DNA of 64,000 nt from Larus michahellis (taxonomy: Eukaryota > Chordata > Aves > Charadriiformes > Laridae). Shown here one piece after another: positions 25,001-37,300 of this stretch. The stretch spans positions 6,899,001-6,963,000 of the forward strand of contig NC_133903.1 in the NCBI RefSeq assembly GCF_964199755.1, given 5' to 3'. Made by a program: the position numbers and the translations under genes. Position 1 is the first letter of the stretch; the number at the start of each line of letters is the position of its first letter. The notes beneath the pieces are model-generated. The model searched no databases. It was not told the DNA's origin and saw nothing but the letters and a program-made list of their open reading frames with translations.

Positions 25001-26462
25001 CTGCTGGGAGTCCCCCTGCCACCTCCACCGCCGCACCTCCTACGACCACGGGCTCCATTGTCCCATGCTCCACCCACCAGTCTGCCACCTCAAGTAAGGC
25101 CACCCCCCCCACTGTCACCCTCCTCACCACCATCCTTGCCACTGTCAACCCCAACGCCACCTCTCCCAGCTCCGTCCCACCTCCGGCTGCCACACACGGG
25201 GCCACCACGACCACCACCAGCGCTGTTAGTAACTCAGCCGTTACCACCCACAACGCCAGCACCCCACTGGTGTCCGTGAACCCCCCAGCACCTGCAGGTA
25301 CTATCAGCCCTGCTCCCGCCACCCGTAACACCACCACGCCGACCACCCACAATGCTCCCAGCACCCTTGTCCCTACCTCCACCTCTGCACCCGCCGCCAC
25401 CGCAGCCACAGAAATGAACCTCCCTCCCCACAAGCCCACCCCCACTCCCAACTCCACTGTCTCCACCCAAAAGAGTGTCCCCTCCTCAACGGCCAAGACT
25501 ACAACATTAGCTTGCAAGACCAGTGCTCCTCCAGCATTTCCCGGCCCCTTTTCCACCACCAGCAGCAGTGAGACCACTAAAAACCCACCCACAGGCGTGC
25601 CAGAGCCACCGAGACCAACACCTGGCGGATACATCAACCTGCACCCTGAAGCTGGTAAGATGTGAATGTTCAGAGTCGGGAAAAGCTTAGGACCCGATGG
25701 CAAGGCAGAAGCTTGACGAGTAGTAGCTGATCCACCTTTTTCCTGGCCAGATTCAATCCGGTGTGCTGCTGTCCACAAGAAACCCCCAAGTAGTTACTGG
25801 CTAGACAGGCAGCGATGTGGCTCTCCAGGGTGTCAAAGCCCCTGGATCTGGAGCCCACCACTTTCAGGTCCCACGCGTTCTGCAAGTCCGGTGAGGTGCA
25901 CCTTCAGACATCTCGGCATGCCCAGCACCCCTCAACTGCTCTGCAGGGAGCTGGAGTGATTCCATTAATGCCAGGGCACTGCACTGTTTTTCCACAAGGC
26001 AAGGATCTGGCCTTCTGTATTTTAGCCAACACAGTGTTTCTGAATAGGCATCGCTATAAAAGCCCTAAAATCTGAAGTCGTTTAACCCGGCAGAGCTACA
26101 TCTGTAGCTTTAATGACTCAACAGATTTCCTCCTGATTTACGCTGGTGAAAGTTAGAAAACACCCAGTCCCACTGACTATTTACAGCCAGGTGACATTTG
26201 TGCCTGGGGTGCAGGTCAGTGCCCGAGGTGCAGGTACGGGCAACGTCACAAAAAATAGAAAAATGTCATCCTGACACGTGCAGTCCTCTGGGGTACCTGA
26301 ATGCCAAAGCAGGTCTACCGCCCTCACAGCTTACGCGTGCTGTTTGTCTGGATAATCCAATTCTTTCTCATCTGTCTTCTCCCCCTAGGATCAGGATCCA
26401 GACTCTCCTCCTGCCTAGTGCCCATCCTGACAACAGCCTCACTGCTGCGAGGGCTGCTCTGA
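19040..26462 (+). CDS. MSLNL: Mesothelin-family GPI-anchored protein with mucin-like stalk (MSLNL-position gene)
   Basis: Sixteen exons: 19040-19079, 19563-19594, 20072-20121, 20681-20801, 20924-21009, 21477-21603, 21684-21874, 21973-22063, 22159-22303, 22944-23128, 23328-23483, 23572-23705, 23979-24112, 24283-24383, 24613-25654, 26389-26462. They total 2709 nt, 902 residues, with all phases consistent. Order of parts: a short hydrophobic leader (MVWAAPAAIALCL); an MPF-like region (VLQGFQC..., PPDLLLFF, VCDMEP...); a furin-type RLKR at 288-291; CPSTPITAS opening the mature mesothelin-like part; the family motifs YLGGAP and LGIGLQGG; a mucin-like stalk at 584-868; GGYINLHPEAG; then a GPI signal (GSGSRLSS plus a hydrophobic tail). 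The family are superhelical-repeat cell-surface proteins, and human mesothelin binds MUC16. The symbol rests on position and strand relative to human MSLNL. By sequence only 'mesothelin family' is certain. The first two tiny exons are the least secure. Confidence 0.85.
24769..25623 (+). other. Segment coding the mucin-like Thr/Pro/Ser stalk of the mesothelin-like protein
   Basis: This part of exon 15 codes about 285 residues dominated by Thr, Pro, Ser and Ala, the composition of a densely O-glycosylated stalk. Five N-glycosylation sequons are visible (NLS, NAT, NAS, NTT, NST). Only two Cys occur (in IVPCST and LACKTS). The frame is open throughout and is entered and left by family-conserved sequence (GLQGG before, GGYINLHPE after), so this is real coding sequence. 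There is no exact tandem repeat, unlike many mucins. The opposite strand is open over much of it only because of base composition. Confidence 0.85.
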
Positions 26463-27045
26463 CACCGCCACCTCCAGCGCCAAACCTAGCGGATTCCTCC
26501 TTTAATTTGCACCAACCTTGCTAAAGAACGGTGCTGGCAAATTCCCTGCGGAAAAGCAGAAACCCAGGAAAGGAACAGAGTTTGTCCACTTGATACCAGC
26601 ACAGAATTTGCTTATTAATTTTGAGGCTGGGCAGTGAAAGGAGGACAGATATTTTTCCAGCCCAAAGAAGCCCAACAGGTACTTACTAGCTAGTTGCTCT
26701 ATGTAATACAATTGCCAGCAATGCTGACTGGTCTGACAACGCATTAATGCTGACAGCAGGGCCGGTTCTGCCAGCTTTACTCACACGGAGGGGTATTTTA
26801 CTTCTAAGCAGTCCCACTGGGATCCGCTCAAACAGTGGGACAACTCAGGGATTTGAGTTACCGGCCATTCCAAAAGCAGCAGAATATGGCCCAGCAACAC
26901 AGTCTGAAAGCTCAGAGATCCACTAAATTGCATTTAACTTGTTTCACGGGATTTTTGATCAAGATTTGTTCAAACTACGCAAAGCCTAGTTAGAGGGATG
27001 ATTAACTGAAGATAGTTCATCTTGATTACTGTTGCAATGCTATAT

Positions 27046-27051
27046 AATAAA
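27046..27051 (+). terminator. Candidate polyadenylation signal for the plus-strand mesothelin-like gene
   Basis: AATAAA lies 584 bases after the stop codon, followed by a T-rich stretch at 27062-27075. It is the first canonical hexamer noticed downstream. Confidence 0.5.
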
Positions 27052-27775
27052 ACATCAATCAACTTTTTTTTTTCCTAATCAAATGTGTTCTTTGATGTGT
27101 TTAGTGCTTTGTATTGTAGTTTTTCTAGCTAGCTTAAATCTAAGCAGTTTCTACTTCTTTTGCTCTGACTTTCTTCATTATCTAGTGTCTCCTCTTCCAA
27201 GAGCCCCACTACAAGAGAGCATTTCTCCCTCCAACTTGCAGATCATCCACTTACTAGTTTCATTCTCCACGGGCTGAGGAGATTCTTGCACGTCAGTTGT
27301 TGAGAGCGAATCAAGGCACAAAGAAACAAATCACGCTTTCTATCAGGGGATCGATGCTGTTAAAGATGCAGGCTGTCTTTCTTACGTTGGGCTCTCCCCC
27401 ACCCTAGCTAGTGCCCCAGCACCCCAGGACGCAGGCAGTGGGGAAGTGTCTCTTGCCACCCAGAAGCCTGCAGTGAAGGACAGACGGGGCTCTCCTGTTC
27501 TCTTTCTGTAAAGCATGGACAACAAACATTTATAATGTCTTTGCAGACAGGTTCTCCTCCTGGGGGAAAAAGGGGGGTTTCAGGGGCTGGATACAGGTTG
27601 CACCGAGGCTTTTTTGGACAGAAATTCCCAATGAATGGGGGAAAAAAATGCACTGAAAATCTTATAGAAAGTTCTTATACCTTGCCCATGAGGAAGCTGA
27701 GAACAGCCTCAGTTCTTCGGTGTTGAGGGGTCAAGACCAAAGAAAAGGAAAAAGCATGTCTGGGGTTTCTGACCA

Positions 27776-27781
27776 TTTAAT
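27776..27781 (-). terminator. Candidate polyadenylation signal for the minus-strand mesothelin gene
   Basis: The minus strand reads ATTAAA (plus TTTAAT) about 540 bases after the stop codon of the minus gene. It is the common variant hexamer; no AATAAA was noticed nearer on that strand. Confidence 0.35.
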
Positions 27782-28321
27782 TTGGACCGATATCTGCAGA
27801 CACAAAGGTATGGGCAGTCTGAATGAAGAGACGACAACAGCAACTCTTCAATTTGCTTCTGGCATTTTTTACTTAGTCACATTATTTCTTTACAATCAGA
27901 CAGAAAACTTCACTCCTGCTCAGAGGCCTTGGTACTGTCAAGACACCAGGCTCTTTGAGAAACGTAATCGTTAACGTGCAGAACAGCCAATTTGCTCACC
28001 CTTAAACCCACCAGGGTTGCGCAGTAAAATATTGACATCGTTTGTGTTGCAGTTACATGGCTGGGGCTTACCTGGGCTTGGTCTCTACAAAAAGCAAAGA
28101 TCCTGCTCTGAAGAGCCTGAAATTTTCCCTTCAGACAGAACACTGGCGTTATTTTGAGTTATTTGAAAGACGAAGTACCTAAAAGTGAACCCTGGGCTGC
28201 ACAACAGTTGCCTGCTAGCATGGAGCACCCTCTCACCCCCCAAGCATAGCCGTCCCCAACAGGCCTCAGAGCAGGTCAGAGGCTGGTCCCCCTCATCTTG
28301 CTTTCTCTTGAGGGAAGATTT

Positions 28322-31300
28322 TCAAGACAAGACCAACATCATCAGGAAACTGATAAGCAGAGCAGGCAGGAGGTGGAGTGTCATGGCCACAGTACCCAGA
28401 GAGGCTGAGGATGTTGCTAAAGGAAAAAGAGGGGGCATCAGTGCAAAGAAATGAACGATTGAACCACTTAAAGCACAACAATCAGAGGTCCTAACATAAT
28501 ACGTACACTGAAATTTCTGTGCGACAATGTTGATGTAACCTTCTTGTGTTCCCCCAGTAAGCCCAATATGCATTTTATCCAATTCTGATTGTTTCTGCAT
28601 TTGGACCCACTCCCAGATGGGGGACTTGTGCTGCCATTTCTTCAGATCACTGAGATTTATCCCCAGCAAGTTCTCAACCTCAGAAACTGTCAGGCTCTAG
28701 GAGAAATCAAAGAACAAGAATTACAGATGTAGGAAATAATACCTCTGACCAAGGAACCAATGAGGTTTCTATTAGCAGAAATGTGAAGTACGAGGAAGAC
28801 AAATTTCTGGTGAGTGGTTTCAACTGGGACAATCTTCCCTTAGGTTAGGGGAATGAACACAATGGCTCCTCAAAGACTATTTCTGCTGTCCTGTGATGAC
28901 AAGTCTCCTACACTCAAGAGGGGGCCCCGGTCCCTGCCCGAATCACTGGGCTTTCTTCCAAAATTGATTTCATTACTGCTAACACTCTTGTCAGAAGACT
29001 TGTCACATAGCTGTCGACTGCAGCCTAATGGATGCCCGTTCCCTGCTCCAGCCACTACTGCTATGAGGGCCTGCTCTAAAGAAATTCCCCAGTAAGACTG
29101 GCTTAGCATCCATGTACGACTCCAAATTACATTCTTACAGAAGTTTCAGGCCGGTTCTCCACTTTCTACTGGTCTAGCATCATTCTGAATTTGACAGAGT
29201 GACTCCCGATTTACACCAATGGACAATGCGACCGAAACCATAATACGAATGCAAGGAATCCAACAATTTGAAGATTCAGCTCACCAGCAAGGAGTCTCTT
29301 CTTAAATTCGCAAAAGTACTAACATCCATGTTCACGTTGTCCTTGCTTAGAGCTTTGAGATCCATACCTGGAGCACCGCCTGGGACCAAAAAGAGAAAGT
29401 ATATCAAAGTATGGAGGACAGCCCCTAAATGAGCAGTGTTGTGTAACTGTATAAGCTAGAGCTATAATGATGTTTCTAAAATTTATTAGGCTGGGGCTGC
29501 TAACAGAGTGAGGTCCAACTGCAAAATATACGGATGCTACTTCATTTTGCTGGGAGGTATTATTGTGTTGGCTGTTAAACCAATCTGCAACAATGCCAGA
29601 TGCTAGACAGAGGTGTAAGAAGAGTTTGCTCAGGCTGTGAATAAATTCTTGGCTTAACAGGGAAAAATCTATGTTTTGTGACATGGAGAAGGGCTGTGAG
29701 ATAAGCGCTAAGCATTAGCAGCTCGATTTCTTGTGGATCTCGCAGATCTTACCCATCCCAGAAGTCATGAGTTTGATTTTCCCTGTGATAGTCTGACAAT
29801 TGATTTGGGCAACCTGCAAGCTGGAAAAGACTGAAACTTTTAACAACCTGGCTCTGAAAATTCCCAAATCTTAGATGGTATTTGATACCCACTCAGCTTC
29901 TGGCTAAGACCTCTGTCTTTCCCCATAATATACTGTTCTTTTACATACCTAGATATGGTTTGATAAGCTCATAGTAAGCAGGTAAATAGTGCTGGTCTGA
30001 GAAAGCACGTTTTGCTTTAGCATATAAGATGTCTTTCGTAAGCTGTGAACAGGCTGAAAGATTCAGAGATGCTAGTCTGCAGAAAAATTAAGATTCAGGG
30101 AGAGAAAAGTTTTTGTTATCTTCAACCTGAACAAATTTTGAACTATTAGTATCTGTCTGGGATTCTCTATGTAAGACAGGTGACCCCCCTCTTCCCAGTA
30201 GATAGAAGAGTTATGGAGAGAAGCTAAGACCAAAAAATAATGGCTCAGTCTCCTGCTTAAAATGGCATGTCTTCCAAGTTACGATAGCTCTGATGGTGCA
30301 TGGTAAGTTTCTAGATTTGCAAAGATGTAGTTAACTGATTTCATGTAGCAGTCTTTCAAAGGAATTTAAATTAAATTTAATTAACTCTTTTCGCTCTAGA
30401 TAAAAGCATGCATGCAGACCATATCTGTTGTCAGCTGAGCTACAATACAGAGAGTTTGACTGCAAATCTGAGCCCTTCCTGGCCTGCAAGAACTGCAGGC
30501 TTTTAAACCTGGACGCAGGGCAGGTACCAAGTTGCTTCCTAGATTTCCTCTCACTGAGTGGAGAGAAAAGGAAAATGCACTTGCTGATGGGAAAGTGCTT
30601 TTGCAAGAAGCCAAGAGCATCACGATATTTGACTCACTTCAAGCTGCTGGGGTCTATCATATTCAACTCGGTCACATTTAGAAGGCATATGTATCTCGTA
30701 CCAATTGCGTTCAGTGCAGTGGCATTCAAGGCATTTCCCAAGTCAACATATCTCCTAATTATTGCAGAAGCCTAGAAACACATTTAATTTTTTTCAAAAG
30801 TTAACCTGAATCAGAATCTATGTTTTCATCCTCAAAAGAAAAACAAATGCAATCATTACAAAAATAAAACTGAATCATTTCAAATATATTTGTTTGGACC
30901 TCAAAGATGAGCAAATCATCTTTGAACCCACTAAGCTAGTCCTAGACCAGCAGCTCCTAAACCAGGAAGCAAACATGGGCAGGAAAGCAAACCCAAATCC
31001 CTACCTGAGCATCAGCAGGCTGATACTTTAGCAAGTCAGCCAGTGTGTCAGCTGAAGTTATCTTCCATTTAGAAATGTCCTCAGGGGTGACAAAAGAAAC
31101 AAGGGAGCCCAGTTTGGGGAGCAAACTTTCAGGATACCCATCAGGATATGTCTGTGGAAAGATCATTGTTATTGCTATGAACACTCATTATCGTGCCTGT
31201 GCTTACGAACTTATGCTTTTTGTAAAATTGATGTGGAAAAGCCCAAAAGGTCTGCAAGGAATAAGAAACCAAAGCCAGTGAGACTCCATGAGCACATCTG

Positions 31301-34300
31301 TCCTTTTTCTGCCTGATAGCTCAGGCAAGCAGGCCCCAGGGGAAGGAACAAAACCTGAAGCACTGTGAATTGAGTCAACACGGATTTGAGTGGCCAGCAT
31401 GCTTTGTGGTGGTGAAGGCTAATCAAATACAGAGAGAGCTTCCCTAGCAGCGGCACAGCCAGCATGTCAAGGGAAATTACTATTTCCCTCCATTTGGTTG
31501 GCACTTGCGAGACCCCATCTGGATACTACGTCCAGAAAGACTTTGACAAAGTCTAGCAAAGACTAGAAAGTCTAGCAGAGGGCCATGCTGGTCAGGAGGG
31601 CAGAAGCAGCACACGACACGCAAAGTGGGGCAGTGGGACTGAGAGAGGTGGGTTTTTAGTCTGAGGAAGAGAAGACTAGGTGAGGATTTTATCACTGTCT
31701 TCAACTAATGGGAGATTTTAGGGAGGATGGAGCCACACTCTTCTCAGGGGTGCACAGTGAAAGAATAAGGACCAATAGGCAATGAAAATTCTCATATTAA
31801 GAAACATATATTTTCACAGTAAAGGTGGTCAAACAGTGGAAGAGGAGCCCAGAGAGGTAGTGGAGTCTCAGTCCTTGGAGACACTTAAACTCAACCGGAC
31901 AAGTCCCTGAGCAATCTCATCAGTAGATAATTTGACATTCTTCAGCCTGGCATTACCTCATCCAGATGCCTCTTCAGCACACCTAATTGCTGAATACTGA
32001 AGGCATAGGTCAGTATCTGAGGGAGGTGATTATCCAGAGAGACGTTTTTCAGGCAAGTATGTAACTGCTCAGCTGTGTACTCAATAGGCATCAAGTCACT
32101 GTTAAGAACCGTGTCTGTTATCCGCTTGTTAGGTGGGCAACCTGTTGAAGAAATTATCAAATGTGCTCAGTATTAAATCCTTTTACTTCAAGCTTTGAAT
32201 GGTCCCTTGCTGGAGATAGACAGGTATGCATTCAGAGTACCACCCCCCTCCCGGGTGACCTGCCACCAAGTGTTTCGTAGTTGAACTCAGACACATTTAG
32301 GGACACCTACAAGCACTAGGGTCAACCTTGATGCCAGGGGGAATGCTGCCATTACAGATCAGAGAAAGCTCCCATACCATCAGCACGCTTATGCCTAGTA
32401 GGCAGGAGTTCTTCAACAATGGTGGCCAACTGTTCCCTTGACAGAGGTGAATTGTGTGCAAAGTTTTTCAGCCAAAGAGTTAAAGCATTCTGCAAGGAAA
32501 AGGTTTCGTCAGGGGGACATTGCAATCTTTGGTGTACCACCAGCATAACAAGTTGCAACTCACACAGACAAGACTGTTAAAGTACAATGGGCAGCAGACC
32601 TGCTGCTATTTTTTTTGGTGAGCCAAAGGCAAATTTCTTAATGCTTAAACTCTATCATATCCCATGCCCCATAAATGATTTTACCTCCTCACAAAGCACT
32701 GTATACAGTCACTACTGCTTTCCACCTCTGGCACTCTTCCAACAACGATCTAGATTTGCAGTTCCACGCTGTCAGCTTGATCAACCATCACTTCTCATAG
32801 ACCATCTATCCCTTTTGGCACCACAATTTTTAAATGAAGACACTATTGAAAACATACTAGACTGAACAACCCCCATCATATTTCCTTCATACTGTGGGAC
32901 TAGGAGTGCTTCCCAAACTCCCCACACCTCTATGAATAACACACCTTGGGGATCTTCTGCAAGATGCTGTGATCAAATACAGGAATCAATCCACTGAGCA
33001 CATTCAAAGTAAAAGCTGACCATGCTGCGGGAGCCCTGCATACAAGAATTAGCAGGGATCAGCTTTCAAGGAAGAACAACAACAACAAAAACAACACTTT
33101 AAAAGCTGACAGGATTATGTCCTTGTACCACCTGAAGTTAAGAAAACACAAGATTTAAATCCTATCTCAATCACTTCCTGTTACACAAAACTTCATTCCA
33201 CCAGAGCAGAAGCAATTGTTAGTAACATGAATAAGGGCAGCTGGATGGGAAAATGGCATTTTAAGAAGTACATTATTATTTTCTTAAGCATGAAACCTAA
33301 AGAATATCTATGGCTTACTATCACCCAATTCAGTGCCAAGATCTCAGGGCATTTGACACAGGAAGAGAAAATATTTTGCCTCCCTTCCCTGGACAATGGT
33401 CTCTGTTAGATACAGCCAGAATTTATCAAGCACCTGTCAGTTTGACAGGTAGAAACAGAATATTTTCTGAAAGTGAATGGCTGACAGACACCTAAAGCTC
33501 ATCTGTGTTCATCAGAACAGTCTCAGAGAAGTTTGGTTAATGAAAAAGAGACCAGCAGAAAGGCTTTTCTAACTAGAGCAGGTGAGAAGTGACAATGTAT
33601 TTTCCAGTGGAATTCCAGGCACACCTTTCAGCTGAAGTTCAAATAAAACAATGTTAAATGTCCAATGTGAAATTCAAAAACTATGAATTATTCAAGTTTT
33701 TGACCAAGCTGGTTGGCTGAAGTTCTCTCAGGACTTAATAGGACAATTGTTTTGTTTAAGCGAACTGTTCTGCTGATGCCCAAGAGAAAAATTCATACCC
33801 GAATGTAGTGTTACCACTGCTGATGACGCTCCTAATAGCCTCTTCTTGATCAGGCAGGAAAGAGTCACACTGGCTTAATTGCTTCAGCAAATTCCCACCA
33901 GAACTTCTAATGTATTCTCCACCCAAGTCACAGACCAGACGTCCCAGAATCTCTGCATTTTCCTTGTTTACCTGTGTGCTAGAAATTTTCTGAAATAATA
34001 CAAGACAGAGGTGTTAAAGAACTGGATGCCATTGTAGAAGAGCGTTGTTGCTCCTGCTGACAGCTGACAACCCCAAGTTCTCCCCAGCCTTCTGCAGAGC
34101 TGTCCCTGACCACGTACCAAACATGCCAAAGCTTCCAAGAGCAGCTCTTTCCGCTGAGATGACTCTCTTTGCAGAACATCAAGATTTGCTTTCCCGATAT
34201 TAGCAAAGTACTGCCTACAGCTTCCTGTTGCTGCATAGTCTGAAGGACTAGAAAGACAAATACTCCATGAATTCTAGCGAATGATATCAAACAGTTGGTC

Positions 34301-37300
34301 AGGTTCAAGGCTGTTCAATATATACTGTGTCCAGTATAACATCTTCCACATCCACAGACTAAACTCTATGCAGCTGTTGTTCCCAAAGATCCTAGCCTAC
34401 ATTTTTTAAAAATTCATTTTCACTTTAAGGAATCTATTGCGAGACTCAGATTAAAATTGCTCAAGATTTGATGCAGAATCACAGCGGGCAGCTACAGGAA
34501 CAAAGAAATCCACTCTGCTGTCTGTTTTCTTTGATGTTGCAAAGGAAAAGCACATTCACAGAGGCCAGAAAGTACTAAAACTGCACACTGGTTTCGTATC
34601 CAAACAGATATATTTAAAAGGAGCTTTCTAACTTTTACATTAATATGATGGATAGCTGAATCTGAAAGGACCTTAAAGCACTTTTGAAAGCTTTCCGAAA
34701 TCTGATTTTTTTTCCCCTTTAAGGAGGCCTGAACAAGTTTGAAATACACATCAAACACGAACTAGTCATCACCAGCTAGGTTATAAAGTAATACCTCTTT
34801 TTCCCACTAGTTACTAGGGTAACAACATGAAAACCATAGCACAGTTACCTTAAAAACAGCAACAGGTCTTTAGGATAGCTATCTAAATCCTTGGGAATCC
34901 CATGCAGCGTCACCAGCTTCGCTAAGCAACTCAGCTGAAAGGACAGCACAGTTTACATCAAGGAAGAAAAAGCCAACATGAAAACATTAGAAAAAAAATA
35001 AAACAAATATAAAGATTTTACTCTGCTCCACAGTAAGGAAAAAAAAAAAAAAAAAAGAGACAGAAATCAGAGGTTCTGGTTCCTGAGAAATCTAGCCAAC
35101 TGGGTCTTGACTTCTCCTGTCTTCGGGGAAATTCAGAACTGTGGGATGGAGACCCAGGACCAGTTACATTTGTTCTAGTCCCTGAAGATGAGAGATTTTT
35201 TGTTCTTGCTGAACAATCCTCCTTGCTATCTTTATGACAACACCAAACATCGCATTTCAAAATGCGGAAACTGACCTGATCTTCTCCTAGCTTGACATTC
35301 TTCTCCTTCATGACTTTGGCCAGCTCCTGAAATCTTTCTGCTTCCATCTCATTGGTAGCTGCACACGTGAAGCCTTGAAGGACCGACTGAGAAAGCCTGA
35401 ACATTTACAGAAGGCAAATCAGAAGGGCAAGGCCTTCAGGAGAAAATTCGGTGCTCTTCTCCCACATATATAATGACAAATACAGCAAGCATAAGCCTCC
35501 CCCATTCTCAAAGTTTAACGTTCTCCAAACTCCATCCCCTCAAAGTTGCTAGTCTTGACTTATGTGGGAGATCAAGAAGCCATCACTGGTCAAATAAACA
35601 TAATCCAGAGACTTGTAGTAGAAGTAGAAACACAGGGACAAACTCTCCATCCCAAGTAGTATTGCTGTATCCTGAATTACAAGATCAGTCTCCCTGTGTT
35701 TTCAGCACATGCCACACATTGAAAGTGAAATGGAGTTGTGCAGGTCCCCGTCACTGAACATAGTTTGCACAGTCTGGGAGAGCTGAGGGAGAAGTCCTTA
35801 AAACTTTGATTCCTTTCTATATGGAAAAGCTTCATTGTGAAATCCACAGGACACTGATGTCAACTCCGTTGTTTTTCCTGAGATATATAATGGTTTTCAT
35901 AATTTTTCATCTCAGATAGGAGAGCCGACAAAAGATATATCAGTCCCACTAAATTTAATGCCTGGAATAGCACTGTGGAAGACTGACACATTCTCCGATT
36001 AGAAACACCTTCCACAGAGGCAGTAAGAAGCAAGGTTCCAGGTGCAGTCTCAGACAGCAGCATCACTTCAGAAAGCAAGTGTGGTTTATGGGTATATTTT
36101 GCAGATAACACCCTGGTAAATCTTGATGCTACATGCCTGTGTTTGGGTTTGCATGTTATTTCCCATCTGCCATTACAGATTGAATATGGTGGGTCTGCCA
36201 TACATGCCAAAGGAAACACGGAAATTGCAATCAAAGCAAACACAAACATGGACAACGGAAGGAGAGAGGAAAAACGCTACCTGCTGAAGTCAGGCTCTGC
36301 CTTCATCACATCACTGAAAAACATGGCAGCCTGTGAAGCAAAGCCAGAGTGTCAACGGTTTACCATGCTCTTCTGCAACATTCACCTGTATTTTCAGACA
36401 GATGTGCAGAGCAGACACATAGCTCTGTAGAGTCCAAGGCTGACACTGAGGGGGTAAGAAGGACACAAGCCGCCAGCATATTACCTGTTCTCGGGTCCAC
36501 TTTTTACTGTTGAGATCCAAAACATTGGGCTTCTCTTCCCCAAAAACAAGCAATGATTTTGGAATGTAACTGGCCAGAGCATCAGGGATATATTTAACCA
36601 GGTCAGCAGGGTGTCCTACACTGGAGGAAATCTTTAAAAAAAGAAAAAAAAACAAACAAACAACAAACCAACCACAAAACGTATAATTCAAATACTGTGG
36701 CTAAAATAAACAATTGCTGGAGAAGAAATGACAAACTGGAAAGAAGCCAGGCAACCTCCCCTGATGATCATCTGGGCATTTCTTGGAGACCTAACACTAC
36801 GAAATATTTCCTGTTTGACATATTCATCAGACTACGAGAGCTGCTTGGAGCTAGTACCTGGGGTCCTAATGAATGGGAGCGGTTCTGTCTCTTATCAGTT
36901 TCCCACCTCCTGGCTTTATGCCCTAAAAAGTTTTAGCAGGCCAGAAAGGAGGACGCGTCTTTCCTCTCTGCCAACACAAACAATGTCTCAACTTGAGGAA
37001 GGCACGTTACAGAACAACACGGTGGTGAACATTATTTCCCTAACGCTTCACACAGAGCCCCATTTGCCCCAGGACATGCTATAGGCAGGGCCTCTGGTGC
37101 CAAACACAGTTCAGGGTCTTTCCTAACAGAGGGAAGATGATAACAACAAACTTGAATGCTAAACACACAACTTGAAGACTGAAGTTATGGTCAGAAAAAA
37201 GGCAGAGAGGTGTTCAAATCCTACACAATCACATGGGAGGATGAAATACTGCATTGCTGAAACATCAGCCTACACTAAAAGGGACTTCCTAAGCCGCCTT

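Larger units (their letters stand above)
26463..28321. other. Space between the two convergent mesothelin genes
   Basis: This 1.86-kb stretch should hold both 3' UTRs. No coding exon was seen. Candidate polyadenylation signals for the two strands lie about 730 bases apart and do not cross, so the transcripts need not overlap. Confidence 0.6.

Noticed and set aside
24981-25778. 265-codon minus frame opposite the mucin-coding exon
   Set aside because: It is the Val/Gly-rich mirror of the Thr/Pro/Ser codons. The plus strand has conserved flanks and splice sites.
25670-25885. 71-codon minus frame in the last intron of the plus-strand mesothelin gene
   Set aside because: It reads like protein (LESHIAACLASNYLGVS) but has no start context, domain or neighbour to support it. 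It may be an unrecognised old repeat.
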